This document shows positions 16,723-25,659 of a DNA stretch of 64,000 nucleotides, piece after piece. The notes beneath the pieces are model-generated. The model was given only the letters and a program-made list of their open reading frames with translations, was not told where the DNA came from and made no database searches. The DNA is from Methylobacterium isbiliense (GTDB taxonomy: Bacteria; Pseudomonadota; Alphaproteobacteria; Rhizobiales; Beijerinckiaceae), in the NCBI RefSeq assembly GCF_022179325.1, contig NZ_BPQQ01000008.1, positions 1-64,000 on the forward strand. Direction: 5' to 3'. Made by a program: the position numbers and the translations under genes. Numbering within the stretch: position 1 is the stretch's first letter; the number at the start of each line of letters is the position of its first letter.

Positions 16723-17511
16723 TCAGGCCAGGTAGGCCGGCTCCTCGCGGGCCAGGATGCGCTGGGCGCTCTCCAGGTGCAGCCGCGCGCTCTCGGCCCG
16801 CCCGGCCGCCTCCTGCGCCGCCACGCGCCGGCAGATCTCCTCCGGCACGATCTTCAGGGGGCGGCCCGTGGCGAGGGCCAGCACCTGCGCCTGGGCGGCG
16901 CGCTCAAGATAGTAGAGGTCGTCCCAGGCCTCCGCGATGGTCTCGGCCAGCACCATCACGCCGTGGTTCTTCATGAACACGATGTCGGCCTCGCCCGCGC
17001 TCGCGGCGATCCGGTCGCCCTCGCGCGCGTCGAGGGCGAGCCCGTTATAGGCCTCGTCGACCGCGATGCGGCCGTGGAAGCGCAGGGCCGTCTGGCCGGC
17101 GAACAGGAGCGGCGGTCCCTCCAGCATGGCGAGCGCCGTGGCGTAGGGCATGTGGGTGTGGAAGGCGACCCGGGCGCGGGGCTTGGCCCGGTGCAGGCGG
17201 GCGTGGATGTGGAAGGCGGTGGCCTCCGGGCTTCCCTCCCCCTCGACCACGTTGCCGTCGAGGTCGCACAGGAGCAGGCTCGACGCGGTGACCTCCGCGA
17301 AGGCGAGGCCGTAGGGGTTCACGAGAAACAGGTCGGGGCGGTCCGGCAGCACCGCGGAGAAGTGGTTGCAGATCCCCTCGTGCATCCCGTGGCGGGCGGC
17401 CATGCGGAAGCAGGCGGCGAGATCCACCCGCATCCGCCGCACGAGCCCTGGATCGAGCGGCAGGTTGCTGCGGGCCGGCGGCGCGGCCGGGGCGGAGACG
17501 GGATGGGCCAT
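16723..17511 (-). CDS. Class II aldolase/adducin family protein
   Basis: A 262-residue metal-dependent aldolase-fold enzyme. The Zn ligands fit FHTH (His118, His120) and KNHGV (His183); the acidic residue of the site is likely Glu96 in PEATAFH. ATG at 17511 has GGAGG about 10 bases upstream. Family members cleave or epimerise small sugar phosphates or act on C4 sugar acids. It is transcribed divergently from a GntR regulator, which is followed by two dehydrogenases, so it probably belongs to one sugar-acid or hydroxy-acid catabolic pathway. The exact substrate is unknown. Confidence 0.88.
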   Translation of the reverse strand: MAHPVSAPAAPPARSNLPLDPGLVRRMRVDLAACFRMAARHGMHEGICNHFSAVLPDRPDLFLVNPYGLAFAEVTASSLLLCDLDGNVVEGEGSPEATAFHIHARLHRAKPRARVAFHTHMPYATALAMLEGPPLLFAGQTALRFHGRIAVDEAYNGLALDAREGDRIAASAGEADIVFMKNHGVMVLAETIAEAWDDLYYLERAAQAQVLALATGRPLKIVPEEICRRVAAQEAAGRAESARLHLESAQRILAREEPAYLA

Positions 17512-17581
17512 GAGCGGGGTATCCTCCTGGGGGCGGTGCCGGCCGGGATCGTTGACGGGCCGGCGCCTGCGTGCATCCTGC

Positions 17582-17589
17582 GCATGCAA
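17582..17589. promoter_or_regulatory. Candidate GntR operator 1 (GCATGCAA / TTGCATGC)
   Basis: GCATGCAA at 17582-17589 is TTGCATGC on the other strand. The same octamer occurs at 18463 ahead of the dehydrogenase gene. Both sites lie beside the gntR gene, one in each flanking promoter gap, which fits autoregulation and control of both divergent units by a FadR/FCD-type dimer. Confidence 0.5.
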
Positions 17590-17653
17590 GGGCGCCGCCC
17601 GCCACTCTCCGGATGCCGGCGCGCGGCGCGCCCGGCCCGCACGGTTGAGTCCC

Positions 17654-18460
17654 ATGCCGCTGGCCCCCGCTCCGCCCGGAACCGGCAGGGCACGCCCCGC
17701 GGAGCCACGCTCCGCCGCGGAGCCCCGCTCCGCCGCGGAGCCACGCTCCGCCGCGGAGCCACGCGCCGCCGCCGAGGCGCCGCTGGCCGACACGGTCTAT
17801 CTCAGGATCAAGCGCGCGGTCATCCGGGGCGACCTGCCCCCGGGCTCGCAGATCACCGAGCAGCAGATCGCCGCGGAACTGGAGGTCAGCCGCACCCCGG
17901 TCCACGAGGCGGTGGTGCGCCTGGAGAACGAGGGCTGGCTGCGGCTGCAGCCGAAGCGCGGCCTCGTCATCGCCACCCTGACCGCGCCGGAGATGCGCGA
18001 CGTCTACGAGGTGCTGATGGGCCTGGAGGGGATGGCGGTGGAGCGCCTCGCCGCGCGGCCCGCGGGCGATCCGGGCGAGGCGGCGATCCGGGCGGCGGCC
18101 GAGGCCGCCGAAGCGGCCCTGGCGCGGGGCGACCTCGCCGGCTGGGCGGAAGGGGACGACCGCTTCCACGCGCTCCTCGTGGAGAGCTGCGGCAACCCGA
18201 TCCTGGCGGGCCTCGCCCGGACCGTGATGGAGCGCTCGCACCGCGCCCGGCTCCTGACCCTGCGCCTGCGGCCGCCGCCGGATTCCTCCAACCGCGACCA
18301 CCGGGAGATCCTGGCGGCGATCACCCGCCGCGACCCGCCCGCCGCCAAGGCCGCCCTGGAGGCGCACCGCCGCCGCGGCATGGCGGTGCTGCTGCCGATC
18401 CTCGACACCCTGGCGGGCCGCCCGCGCCTCGGCCCGGGGTTGCGGGACGATGCGTGCTAG
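17654..18460 (+). CDS. GntR-family transcriptional regulator, FCD subfamily
   Basis: A 268-residue repressor/activator. After an unusual Ala-Pro-Arg-rich N-terminus with four SAAEPR-type repeats (about 16-40), a winged helix-turn-helix spans about 45-115 (RIKRAVIRGDLPPGSQITEQ, then ELEVSRTPVHEAVVRLE). The C-terminal helical FCD ligand-binding domain spans about 125-250, with likely metal/ligand residues in DRFHALL and NRDHREIL. Known relatives respond to small organic or sugar acids. It sits between the aldolase and the dehydrogenases and presumably senses the pathway substrate. The start at 17654 is tentative because the repeat region lacks a good ribosome site. Confidence 0.87.
   Translation: MPLAPAPPGTGRARPAEPRSAAEPRSAAEPRSAAEPRAAAEAPLADTVYLRIKRAVIRGDLPPGSQITEQQIAAELEVSRTPVHEAVVRLENEGWLRLQPKRGLVIATLTAPEMRDVYEVLMGLEGMAVERLAARPAGDPGEAAIRAAAEAAEAALARGDLAGWAEGDDRFHALLVESCGNPILAGLARTVMERSHRARLLTLRLRPPPDSSNRDHREILAAITRRDPPAAKAALEAHRRRGMAVLLPILDTLAGRPRLGPGLRDDAC
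17701..17772 (+). repeat. Four 18-bp in-frame repeats in the gntR N-terminus
   Basis: The unit GGAGCCACGCTCCGCCGC repeats four times (17701, 17719, 17737, 17755) with one or two changes and encodes a six-residue SAAEPR-like repeat. It precedes the DNA-binding domain and looks like a slippage-expanded linker. Confidence 0.8.
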
Positions 18461-18462
18461 CG

Positions 18463-18472
18463 TTGCATGCAT
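18463..18472. promoter_or_regulatory. Candidate GntR operator 2 (TTGCATGCAT)
   Basis: TTGCATGCAT lies 3 bases after the gntR stop and 44 bases before the dehydrogenase ATG. It shares TTGCATGC with the site at 17582, and the inner ATGCAT is palindromic. It is a likely operator for the downstream dehydrogenase pair. Confidence 0.5.
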
Positions 18473-18515
18473 CCAGCGAGGGCGTTACGGTTCCGACCCC
18501 ATCCGGGAGGAAGCG

Positions 18516-19607
18516 ATGACAAAGGACAGCTACGCGATCGCGCTCCTGCCCGGCGACGGGATCGGACCGGAGGTGACGCAGGCCGCCGCCGCCATCCTGG
18601 CCGATGCCGCGGCGCGCCACGGGCTCGCGCTCGCCTTCACGCCCTACGAGGCCGGTGCGGGCACCTACCGGCAGACCGGCGAGGCGATCTCCGCCGAGAC
18701 CGTGCGGGCGGTCGGCGAGGCCGACGCCATCCTGCTCGGCGCGATGGGCCTGCCGGCGGTGCGCTACCCGGACGGCACCGAGATCGCGCCCCAGATCGAC
18801 CTGCGCGAGCAGTTCGGCCTGTTTGCCAGCCTGCGCCCCTGCCGCCTCTTTCCCGGCGTGCCGAGCCGCGTGAGGGCCGAGCGCGTCGACATGCTGATCG
18901 TGCGCGAACTCACCGAGGGCCTGTTCGCCGGTCGCCACGACCCGGCGGAGCCGAGCGACGAGCGCGCGAGCGACCGCCTCACCATCACGCGCGCGACCAG
19001 CGAGAAGCTCTTCGACCTCGCCTTCGCGCAGGCGCGGCTGCGGCGCCGGCAGGGCGCACCCGGCCGCGTCACCCTCCTCGACAAGGCCAACGTGCTGCGC
19101 AGCAACGCCTTCCTGCGCCGCCTGTTCGACGAGGCGGCCGCGCGCCATCCCGACATCGCCAGCGAGCGCCTCTACATCGACGCGGGCGCGATGATGCTGG
19201 TGACCGACCCCGAGCGCTTCGACGTCGTCGTCACCGAGAACATGTTCGGCGACATCGCCTCGGAGATCGCCGCCGGGGTGGTGGGCGGGCTGGGCGTCGC
19301 GCCCTCCGGCGACGTGAGCGAGAGCCGCGGCCTGTTCCAGCCGAGCCACGGCACCGCCCCCGACATCGCGGGCCGCGGCATCGCCAACCCGGTGGCGGCG
19401 ATCCTGTCGGCGGCGATGCTGCTCGACTGGCTCGGCCAGCAGCACGGCGATGAGCGCTGCGACGCGGCGGCGGCGGCGATCCGCGCGGCGACCGGGGCGG
19501 TGCTCGCCGCCGGTCCCCGGACCCGCGACCTCGGCGGCACGGCCGGCACCGAGGAGGTCACCCGGGCGATCCGGGCCGCGCTGGCGGCGCCGGCGCTGGC
19601 GGCGTGA
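18516..19607 (+). CDS. Isocitrate/isopropylmalate dehydrogenase family enzyme (LeuB/tartrate dehydrogenase-like)
   Basis: A 363-residue NAD(P)-dependent beta-decarboxylating hydroxyacid dehydrogenase. Motifs include GDGIGPEV (13-20), VRELTEGLFAG (129-139), LLDKANVLRSN with Lys190, and DAGAMMLV followed by ENMFGDIASE (near 222-250). The adenine-binding HGTAPDIAG occurs near 288-296. GGAGG precedes the ATG. A biosynthetic leuB usually sits with leuCD; here the partners are a GntR regulator, an aldolase and a ketopantoate reductase-like enzyme, which suggests a catabolic role on tartrate-, malate- or sugar-acid-like substrates. Substrate is inference only. Confidence 0.88.
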   Translation: MTKDSYAIALLPGDGIGPEVTQAAAAILADAAARHGLALAFTPYEAGAGTYRQTGEAISAETVRAVGEADAILLGAMGLPAVRYPDGTEIAPQIDLREQFGLFASLRPCRLFPGVPSRVRAERVDMLIVRELTEGLFAGRHDPAEPSDERASDRLTITRATSEKLFDLAFAQARLRRRQGAPGRVTLLDKANVLRSNAFLRRLFDEAAARHPDIASERLYIDAGAMMLVTDPERFDVVVTENMFGDIASEIAAGVVGGLGVAPSGDVSESRGLFQPSHGTAPDIAGRGIANPVAAILSAAMLLDWLGQQHGDERCDAAAAAIRAATGAVLAAGPRTRDLGGTAGTEEVTRAIRAALAAPALAA

Positions 19608-19622
19608 GGAAGGAGAAGCGGG

Positions 19623-20552
19623 ATGGCGAAGGTCGCGATCGTCGGCTGTGGTGCGATGGGCTCGGTCTATGCCGCGCTGATGGCCTCGGCCGGCCACGCG
19701 GTGCATGCGGTCACGCTCTGGCCGGACCACGCGGCGGCGATGCGCGAGCACGGCCTGCGGGTGGAGGGCGCGAGCGGGGACCGCACGGTGCGGCTCGCCA
19801 GCGCCGGCACGACGCCCGAGGGGATCGGGATCTGCGATCTCGTCATCATCGCCACCAAGGCGTTCGACGTGGAGGCGGCGGCGCGGGCGAGCCGGCCGCT
19901 GATCGGGCCGCAGACCGTGGTCCAGACCATCCAGAACGGCCTCGGCTCGCCCGAGGTCGCCGCCACCGTGCTGGATCCGGACGCGATCGCGGTCGGGGTG
20001 GTGGGCGGCTTCGGCGCCTCGATGCGCGGCCCCGGCCACGCCCACCACAACGGCCTGGAGATGATCCGCTTCGGCGCCCATGCGGGCCTGCCGGCGGAGC
20101 GCCTGCGGGCCGCGGCGGCGATCTGGGAATCCGCCGGCTTCACGGTCAGCCTCTTCGACGACGTGCGGCGCATGGTCTGGGAGAAGCTGATCATGAACGT
20201 GACCTTCTCGGGCACGAGCTGCCTCACCGGGCTCACGATCGGCGGCGTGATGGCCGATCCCGACGCCTGGAGCGTGGCGCTCGGCTGCGCCCGGGAGGCG
20301 ATCGCGGTGGCCGAGGCGACCGGAGTGCGGATGGAGGTCGGCGACCCGGTCGCGCATATCCGGCGGCTCGGCGGCAAGATCCCGGAGGCGCGGCCCTCGA
20401 TGCTGCTCGACCACTTGGCCGGCCGCCGCGGCGAGGTCGAGGCCATCAACGGGTCGATTCCGCGCCTCGGCCGGACCTGTGGCGTGCCGACCCCCGTCAA
20501 CGAGACCGTGGTCGCGCTCATCCGGGCGCGCGAGGCCGGCTACCCCGCCTGA
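19623..20552 (+). CDS. Ketopantoate reductase-like (ApbA/PanE family) NAD(P)H reductase
   Basis: A 309-residue two-domain reductase. The N-terminal Rossmann fold has GCGAMG (8-13). K79 in IIATKAF and QNGLG (104-108) fit the ketopantoate reductase active site, and the C-terminal helical domain begins around WEKLIMNVTFSGT. It lies 15 bases after the dehydrogenase with GGAG nearby, so they are co-transcribed. In a catabolic operon it more likely reduces a 2-keto acid made by its neighbours than ketopantoate itself. Confidence 0.87.
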   Translation: MAKVAIVGCGAMGSVYAALMASAGHAVHAVTLWPDHAAAMREHGLRVEGASGDRTVRLASAGTTPEGIGICDLVIIATKAFDVEAAARASRPLIGPQTVVQTIQNGLGSPEVAATVLDPDAIAVGVVGGFGASMRGPGHAHHNGLEMIRFGAHAGLPAERLRAAAAIWESAGFTVSLFDDVRRMVWEKLIMNVTFSGTSCLTGLTIGGVMADPDAWSVALGCAREAIAVAEATGVRMEVGDPVAHIRRLGGKIPEARPSMLLDHLAGRRGEVEAINGSIPRLGRTCGVPTPVNETVVALIRAREAGYPA

Positions 20553-20643
20553 GCCCCCTCCTCCCGCTCCGGTCCCGCTTGCGGCGAGGCCGGTTCCGGC
20601 GGCAGAGTGGGCCGGCGGGACACGGTCGAGAGGAGAGACCGGC

Positions 20644-20895
20644 ATGCGAGCCATCGTCGCGACCCTGATGACCGGCGCCGCCGTCCTGGCGGCGGCCCCG
20701 GTCCTCGCCCAGGCGGACCGGACCGGGACCGGCGGCGGCCCGGATTCCACCATCACGGCGCCCCACACGCGCTCCAGCGGGCAGACGGTGCCCTCCGGCC
20801 GCGCCGACCGCGAGATGGAGCGGCGCATCGACGAGCGCACCGGGATGGAGAAGCGCGACGATGCGATCGACAAGAGCATCTGCCGCGGCTGCTAG
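20644..20895 (+). CDS. Small secreted protein
   Basis: An 83-residue protein with a clear signal peptide (about 1-22, ending PVLAQA) and a hydrophilic, charged mature part with two Cys at the C-terminus (ICRGC). GGAGAG precedes the ATG at 20644. Similar short secreted proteins ending in Cys pairs are common in Methylobacterium. Function unknown. Confidence 0.7.
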   Translation: MRAIVATLMTGAAVLAAAPVLAQADRTGTGGGPDSTITAPHTRSSGQTVPSGRADREMERRIDERTGMEKRDDAIDKSICRGC

Positions 20896-21058
20896 AGCAG
20901 GATCCGGCGAAGGGGCCGGTTCGGCGCGGACGACGCGGCACCATCGGCCGCGGGGCGCAGGGCAGATCTGCCGGGCAGGTTTGCTCTTGCAACCTCGCCG
21001 CCGCCGGACCAGGGACCGCAGCGGGGCATGTGGCCCGGGATCGGACAAGGCTGCTGAC

Positions 21059-21229
21059 GTGACACGGAACGGATTGCTCGGCGCGCTCATCCTCTGCGCC
21101 GCCGCCACCCTCGCGGTGTGGCTGCTCGTGATGCCGGACGAGCCGGCGCGGGCGCTGCAGGACGGGGCGGGCGCGGCCGCCCTCGCCACCCTGCTGGTCG
21201 GGGTGGCGATCCGGCGCGGCGCCGAATGA
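21059..21229 (+). CDS. Small two-helix membrane protein
   Basis: GTG at 21059 gives 56 residues with two hydrophobic helices (GLLGALILCAAATLAVWLLV, about 5-24, and AAALATLLVGVAI near the end). The start codon is uncertain since the frame is open upstream. It converges on the hybrid kinase with 18 bases between stops. No family is recognised. Confidence 0.45.
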   Translation: MTRNGLLGALILCAAATLAVWLLVMPDEPARALQDGAGAAALATLLVGVAIRRGAE

Positions 21230-21247
21230 TCCGGGCGGGGAGCGGCC

Positions 21248-23566
21248 TCAGCTGCTGAGGCTGCTGCTGCGCGGGCGCCGCAGCGCCGTGCTCTCCGGAC
21301 CGGCCGCGCCGCGCAGGGCCGCCTCGATGGCGCGCGCCAGCCCGTCCTGGTCGAACGGCTTGTTCAGGCGCGGCACGGCCGGGCCCTCCTCGGCGGGGAT
21401 CTCCGCGTAGCCGGAGGCCAGGATCGCCCGCAGCTCCGGCCGCGCGGCGGCGATGGCGCGCAGGAGCTGCGTGCCCGTCATCGCCGGCATGGCCTGGTCC
21501 GTGATGACGAGGTCGAGGGCGCCGGCCCGGCCGAGGAGGGCGAGGGCCTCCTGGCCCGAGCGCGCCTCGATCACCCGGTGGCCGAGATCCTCCAGCATCG
21601 CGGCGGTGTTCTCCAGCACCAGCGGGTCGTCGTCCACCACCAGCACCGTCAGCCGGCGGGGCACCGTCTGCGGCACGATTGCGGCCGCGCCCGGCCGCGG
21701 CTCTCCGGTCTCGGCCGTGGCGACCGGCAGCCAGATCTCCGCCTGCGTGCCCGCGCCCGGGCGGCTGCGGAGCATCAGGCGGCCGTGCGACTGCTCGGCG
21801 AGGCCGTGCACCATCGAGAGACCGAGGCCCGTGCCCTTGCCGACGCCCTTGGTGGTGAAGAACGGCTCCTGCGCCCGCGCCAGGGTCTCGGCGTCCATGC
21901 CGAGGCCGGTATCGGCGACCGACAGGCAGACGTAGCGGCCCTCCGGCAGGTCGGCCGGCGCCCCGCCCTCCCGGGCCGCGATGGTGATGGTGCCCCCCTC
22001 CGGCATCGCGTCGCGGGCGTTGACCGCGAGGTTGAGGAGGGCGAGTTCGAGCTGGTTGGCATCCACCTGCGCGGCCGGCAGCCCGGCCGGGAAGCGCGTC
22101 TCGATCCGCACCGTCGGCCCGATCGAGCGCTGCAGCAGGTCCGACATCCCGCTCACCAGCCCGGACAGGTCCACGGCCTCGGGCTTGAGGTCCTGGCGCC
22201 GGGCGAAGGCCAGCATGCGCTGGGTCAGCGCGGCGCCGCGCTGCGCGCCCTGGACCGCGTTGTCGAGGAGACGCAGCAGGCGGGGATCGTCGGGGAGCCG
22301 CTTGCGCAGCAGCTCCAGGCTGCCGAGCACGGCCATCAGCAGGTTGTTGAAGTCGTGCGCGACCCCGCCGGTGAGCTGGCCGATCGCCTCCATCTTCTGG
22401 GCCTGGAACAGGGCCGTGCGGGCCTGCTCCAGGGCCTCCTGGGCCTGCTTGCGCTCGGTGATGTCGCGCGTGACCTTGGCGTAGCCGACGAGCCGGCCCT
22501 CGCGGTCCCGCACCGGGTCGATCACCACGCTGGCCCAGAACCGGCTCCCGTCCTTGCGAACGCGCCAGCCCTCGTGCTCGAAGGTGTTCTGCTGGGCGGC
22601 CGTGCGCAGCGCCCGTTCCGGCAGGCCCGCCGCACGGTCCTCGGGCGTGTAGAAGTGCGAGAGATGCGTGCCCAGCACCTCCTGCTCGCTGTAGCCCTTG
22701 ATGCGCTCGGCGCCCGCATTCCAGTTCGCCACCCGCCCGTCCACGTCGAGCATGAAGATGGCGTAGTCGGTCACGCTCTGCAGGAGGAGCCGGAAACGGT
22801 CCTCGCTCGCGCGCAGGGCCATCGCCTCGCGCTCCGCCCGGTCGGCGACGTGCCGGTCGAACAGGGCGGCGATCAGCGCCAGCACGAGGATCAGGAAGGT
22901 GGTGCCCGCCACCCAGAGCGCGAGGTGGACCTGCTGGACCTTCCCGACGCCCCCGGCGCCCTCCACCGGCGCGGCGGTGGTGAACACCGCCCCCTGCATC
23001 GCCGCGTAGTGCATCCCGGCGATGGCCAAGCCCATCACGAGCGCCGCGCCGAGGCGCCGGGCGAAGCCGACGGTCCGGGACGCGAGCCGGAGCGCGATCG
23101 TCGCCGCCCCGATGGCGATCGCGAGCGAGACGGCGACCCAGGCCGGCTCGTGCGAGAGATCGAGCGGCAGGCGCAGGGCGGCCATGCCGGTGTAGTGCAT
23201 CGCCGCGATGCCGCATCCCATCACCACCCCGCCCGCGCCCAGCGCGAGGCGGCCGGGATCCTTCCGGGCGGCGATCAGGAAGCCGAGGGCCGTCACGGCC
23301 ACCGGCAGCGCCAGCGAGACCAGCGTCAGCGCGAGGTCGTAGCGCACGCTCACCCCCGGCAGGCTGAAGGCCAGCATGCCGACGAAGTGCATCGCCCAGA
23401 TCCCGCCCCCCATCGCCAGCGCCGCGGTGGCGAGCCACGCGACGCGGGGCCAGCCGGAGGCGGCGCGCATGCGCGCGGCGAGGTCGAGAGCCGTGTAGGC
23501 GGCACTCGCCGCGATCAGGACCGAGAGGGCGACGAGGAACGTGTCGTGCGTGCCGGGATGGTACAT
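21248..23566 (-). CDS. MHYT-PAS hybrid histidine kinase with receiver domain
   Basis: A 772-residue membrane kinase. Residues 1-245 form a seven-helix MHYT domain with three canonical motifs ([29 protein letters not shown]), a predicted metal/gas sensor. PAS-PAC follows (about 265-390, ending VTRDITERK). HisKA follows with the phosphorylated His in [11 protein letters not shown], then the HATPase region with [17 protein letters not shown] and GKGTGLGLS. The C-terminus is a receiver domain (about 640-755) with LVVDDD, phospho-acceptor Asp in LVITDQAMP and Lys in LNKPFD. ATG at 23566 matches the MHYT family start. It is divergent from a PAS-LuxR regulator, a possible partner. Confidence 0.92.
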   Translation of the reverse strand: MYHPGTHDTFLVALSVLIAASAAYTALDLAARMRAASGWPRVAWLATAALAMGGGIWAMHFVGMLAFSLPGVSVRYDLALTLVSLALPVAVTALGFLIAARKDPGRLALGAGGVVMGCGIAAMHYTGMAALRLPLDLSHEPAWVAVSLAIAIGAATIALRLASRTVGFARRLGAALVMGLAIAGMHYAAMQGAVFTTAAPVEGAGGVGKVQQVHLALWVAGTTFLILVLALIAALFDRHVADRAEREAMALRASEDRFRLLLQSVTDYAIFMLDVDGRVANWNAGAERIKGYSEQEVLGTHLSHFYTPEDRAAGLPERALRTAAQQNTFEHEGWRVRKDGSRFWASVVIDPVRDREGRLVGYAKVTRDITERKQAQEALEQARTALFQAQKMEAIGQLTGGVAHDFNNLLMAVLGSLELLRKRLPDDPRLLRLLDNAVQGAQRGAALTQRMLAFARRQDLKPEAVDLSGLVSGMSDLLQRSIGPTVRIETRFPAGLPAAQVDANQLELALLNLAVNARDAMPEGGTITIAAREGGAPADLPEGRYVCLSVADTGLGMDAETLARAQEPFFTTKGVGKGTGLGLSMVHGLAEQSHGRLMLRSRPGAGTQAEIWLPVATAETGEPRPGAAAIVPQTVPRRLTVLVVDDDPLVLENTAAMLEDLGHRVIEARSGQEALALLGRAGALDLVITDQAMPAMTGTQLLRAIAAARPELRAILASGYAEIPAEEGPAVPRLNKPFDQDGLARAIEAALRGAAGPESTALRRPRSSSLSS

Positions 23567-23957
23567 CCGTGTGTCGAGGCCGGTCCGCTTCCGTCTGCAG
23601 GCGGGAGTACGCCCCGGCAGTACCACAGTCCCGGCGAGCGGCGAGAGTGAAATGCATGCGGCCGCGGCCGGCGGAGCGCAGCGGCCGGCCCGGCAGCGTG
23701 CGGGCGCCGGTCCGGCCGCTCGGCCGTGCCGACGCACCCGGGGGAATGAGCGGCGGCACGACTCTCGCTCGCTCCGGCCGGAGCGAAACAGGGCGCGGCG
23801 GCGATCACGGCGCTTCCGCAGGGAGGGGTGATCTGCCCGAGTGCCTTAACCACGTCAATGGCATCAATTGACTAGTGCTTGAGGCGCAGCGACGGAACAA
23901 ACCGGCCGCAACGGGATTTTCGAACCCATCGTCAACCGCGTTCCGGATATTACGGCA
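23567..23957. other. 391-bp divergent promoter region
   Basis: The gap separates the hybrid kinase from the PAS-LuxR gene. It holds no convincing reading frame. Near the plus-strand gene lies an AT-rich patch with the inverted repeat GTCAAT-N7-ATTGAC (23854-23872), listed separately. Both promoters probably lie here. Confidence 0.6.
23854..23872. promoter_or_regulatory. Inverted repeat GTCAAT-N7-ATTGAC
   Basis: Two perfect 6-bp half-sites spaced by 7 bases (centre to centre 13) lie about 86-104 bases upstream of the PAS-LuxR start and 288 bases from the kinase start. The form suits an operator for a dimeric regulator such as the adjacent PAS-LuxR protein. This is inference from symmetry and position. 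Confidence 0.4.
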
Positions 23958-25433
23958 GTGACCCTCGACGCCGACAGGTCAGAACTCCGGCAGATCGTCG
24001 CCGGCCTCGCCGAGGGCGTCATCCTGGTCGAGCCCGACCGGCGCCTCGCCTGGGCGAACCGGGCGGCGCTCGCCATGCACGGCACGTCGAGCCTCGCCGA
24101 CCTCGGCGAGACGGTTGCGGATTACCGCGGCCGCTTTTCCCTGCGCTACCGCAACAACCGTGCGCCCGAGGCCTATCCGCTCGAACGGGTCGCGGCGGGG
24201 GAAGCCTTCGCGGACGTGATCGTCGACGTGACGCGCACCGACCAGCCCGACGTCGCCTTCGTGCATGCCCTGCGCAGCCTGATCGTCACCGACGCGGCCG
24301 GCCGGCCGACCTGCCACGCCCTGATCCTTCAGAACGTGACGGCGCAGTTCGAGGCCGAGGAGCGCTTCGAGCGCACCTTCAACGCCAATCCGGCCCCGGC
24401 GGTGATCTGCCGCCTCTCGGACCTGCGTCACGTCAAGGTCAATGCGGGCTTCCTGGAGATGACTGGCCACACCCGCGACGCCGTGATCGGGCGCAGCGTC
24501 TACGAGATCGACGTGCTGGCGGGCGCGCGCAACCGCGACCTCGCGATCACCCGGCTGCACGAGGGGGGCACCATCCCGCAGATGGAGGCCTGCCTGAACC
24601 TGCCGGACGGCGGCACCCGCTTCGTCATCGTGGCCGGCCAGCCGATCGAGATGGGCGAGGAGCCCTGCATGCTCTTCACCTTCGCGGATCTCGAACTGCG
24701 CCGGAAGGCCGAGACGGCCCTGCGCCAGAGCGAGGAGCGCTTCGCCAAGGCCTTCCGGCTCACCCCGGTCCCGACCCTGCTCGCGCGGGCCGAGGACTTC
24801 GTCGTCACGGGCATCAACGAAGCCTTCACCCGGGTGTTCGGCTACGGGGAGGACCGGGTCGTGGGGCGCAGCCCCGGCGAGATCGGGCTCTGGGTCAAGG
24901 AGGAGTCCCGCCAGGCCTTCGAGGCCGCGCTCGGCCGCACCGGCTACGTGCTCGGCCTGGAGGTCTGCCTGCGCCACGAGGACGGGGCGGAGCGCGACAG
25001 CATCGTCTCGGCCGAGCGCGTCGTCATCAACGACGAGGACTTCATCCTGGCCGTGCTGCAGGACATCACCGAGCGCAAGCGCTCGGAGCGCGAGCTGTTC
25101 GCCGCGATCGAGACCGTGATGGCCGACACCTCGTGGTTCAGCCGCGGCCTGATCGACAAGCTCGCCAACCTGCGCCACCCGGGACGGAACGGCGCGGGCG
25201 ACGTCGCCCTCAGCCTGACGCTGCGCGAGCGCCAGATCCTCAGCCTGATCTGCGCCGGCCTGAGCGACCAAGCCATCGCCCAGCGGCTCGGCCTGTCGCG
25301 CAACACCGTGCGCAACCACACGGCCGCCCTCTACCGCAAGCTCGGCATCCACAAGCGCACCGAGGTGATGCTGTGGGGGCGCGACAAGGGTTTCCTCTCC
25401 CCGCCGCCTGGTGCGAAAAATTCAGCGGATTAG
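23958..25433 (+). CDS. Multi-PAS LuxR-type transcriptional regulator
   Basis: A 491-residue soluble regulator with three PAS-like domains (about 8-130, 135-255, 260-385; the last ends VLQDITERKRSE) and a C-terminal LuxR helix-turn-helix (about 425-480: LTLRERQILSLICAGLSDQA, then LSRNTVRNHTAALYRKLGI). There is no receiver domain, so it is not a classic response regulator; PAS ligands or interaction with the divergent kinase may control it. GTG at 23958 is the start that precedes the first PAS. The helix-turn-helix is strong; the input signal is unknown. Confidence 0.88.
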   Translation: MTLDADRSELRQIVAGLAEGVILVEPDRRLAWANRAALAMHGTSSLADLGETVADYRGRFSLRYRNNRAPEAYPLERVAAGEAFADVIVDVTRTDQPDVAFVHALRSLIVTDAAGRPTCHALILQNVTAQFEAEERFERTFNANPAPAVICRLSDLRHVKVNAGFLEMTGHTRDAVIGRSVYEIDVLAGARNRDLAITRLHEGGTIPQMEACLNLPDGGTRFVIVAGQPIEMGEEPCMLFTFADLELRRKAETALRQSEERFAKAFRLTPVPTLLARAEDFVVTGINEAFTRVFGYGEDRVVGRSPGEIGLWVKEESRQAFEAALGRTGYVLGLEVCLRHEDGAERDSIVSAERVVINDEDFILAVLQDITERKRSERELFAAIETVMADTSWFSRGLIDKLANLRHPGRNGAGDVALSLTLRERQILSLICAGLSDQAIAQRLGLSRNTVRNHTAALYRKLGIHKRTEVMLWGRDKGFLSPPPGAKNSAD

Positions 25434-25659
25434 TCCTTATGTACTATTGAAGGCCTAGTCGGCGGTCACATCTGACAGCAAGCAGGCCGCGACTTCCGCA
25501 ATGGAAACCGGCCGGAGCCGGGCGCCGAACAAGTAAAGGGCCGCATTCGCGTGAGGCGCAGAGCGCGATGACGCTGCGGCCCGGGCGATACTGCTTCGCT
25601 TCGTCTGGATGACGAGGCCGGCGGCGACCGGATCGGATGACCACACAGGAGAGATCGAC

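Noticed and set aside
18516-19607. Biosynthetic leuB
   Set aside because: The operon has a GntR regulator, aldolase and reductase but no leuC or leuD. A catabolic relative is more likely.
25434-25659. Possible riboswitch or small RNA upstream of the CsbD-like gene
   Set aside because: No conserved riboswitch core or strong terminator was visible. It is treated as an ordinary promoter gap.
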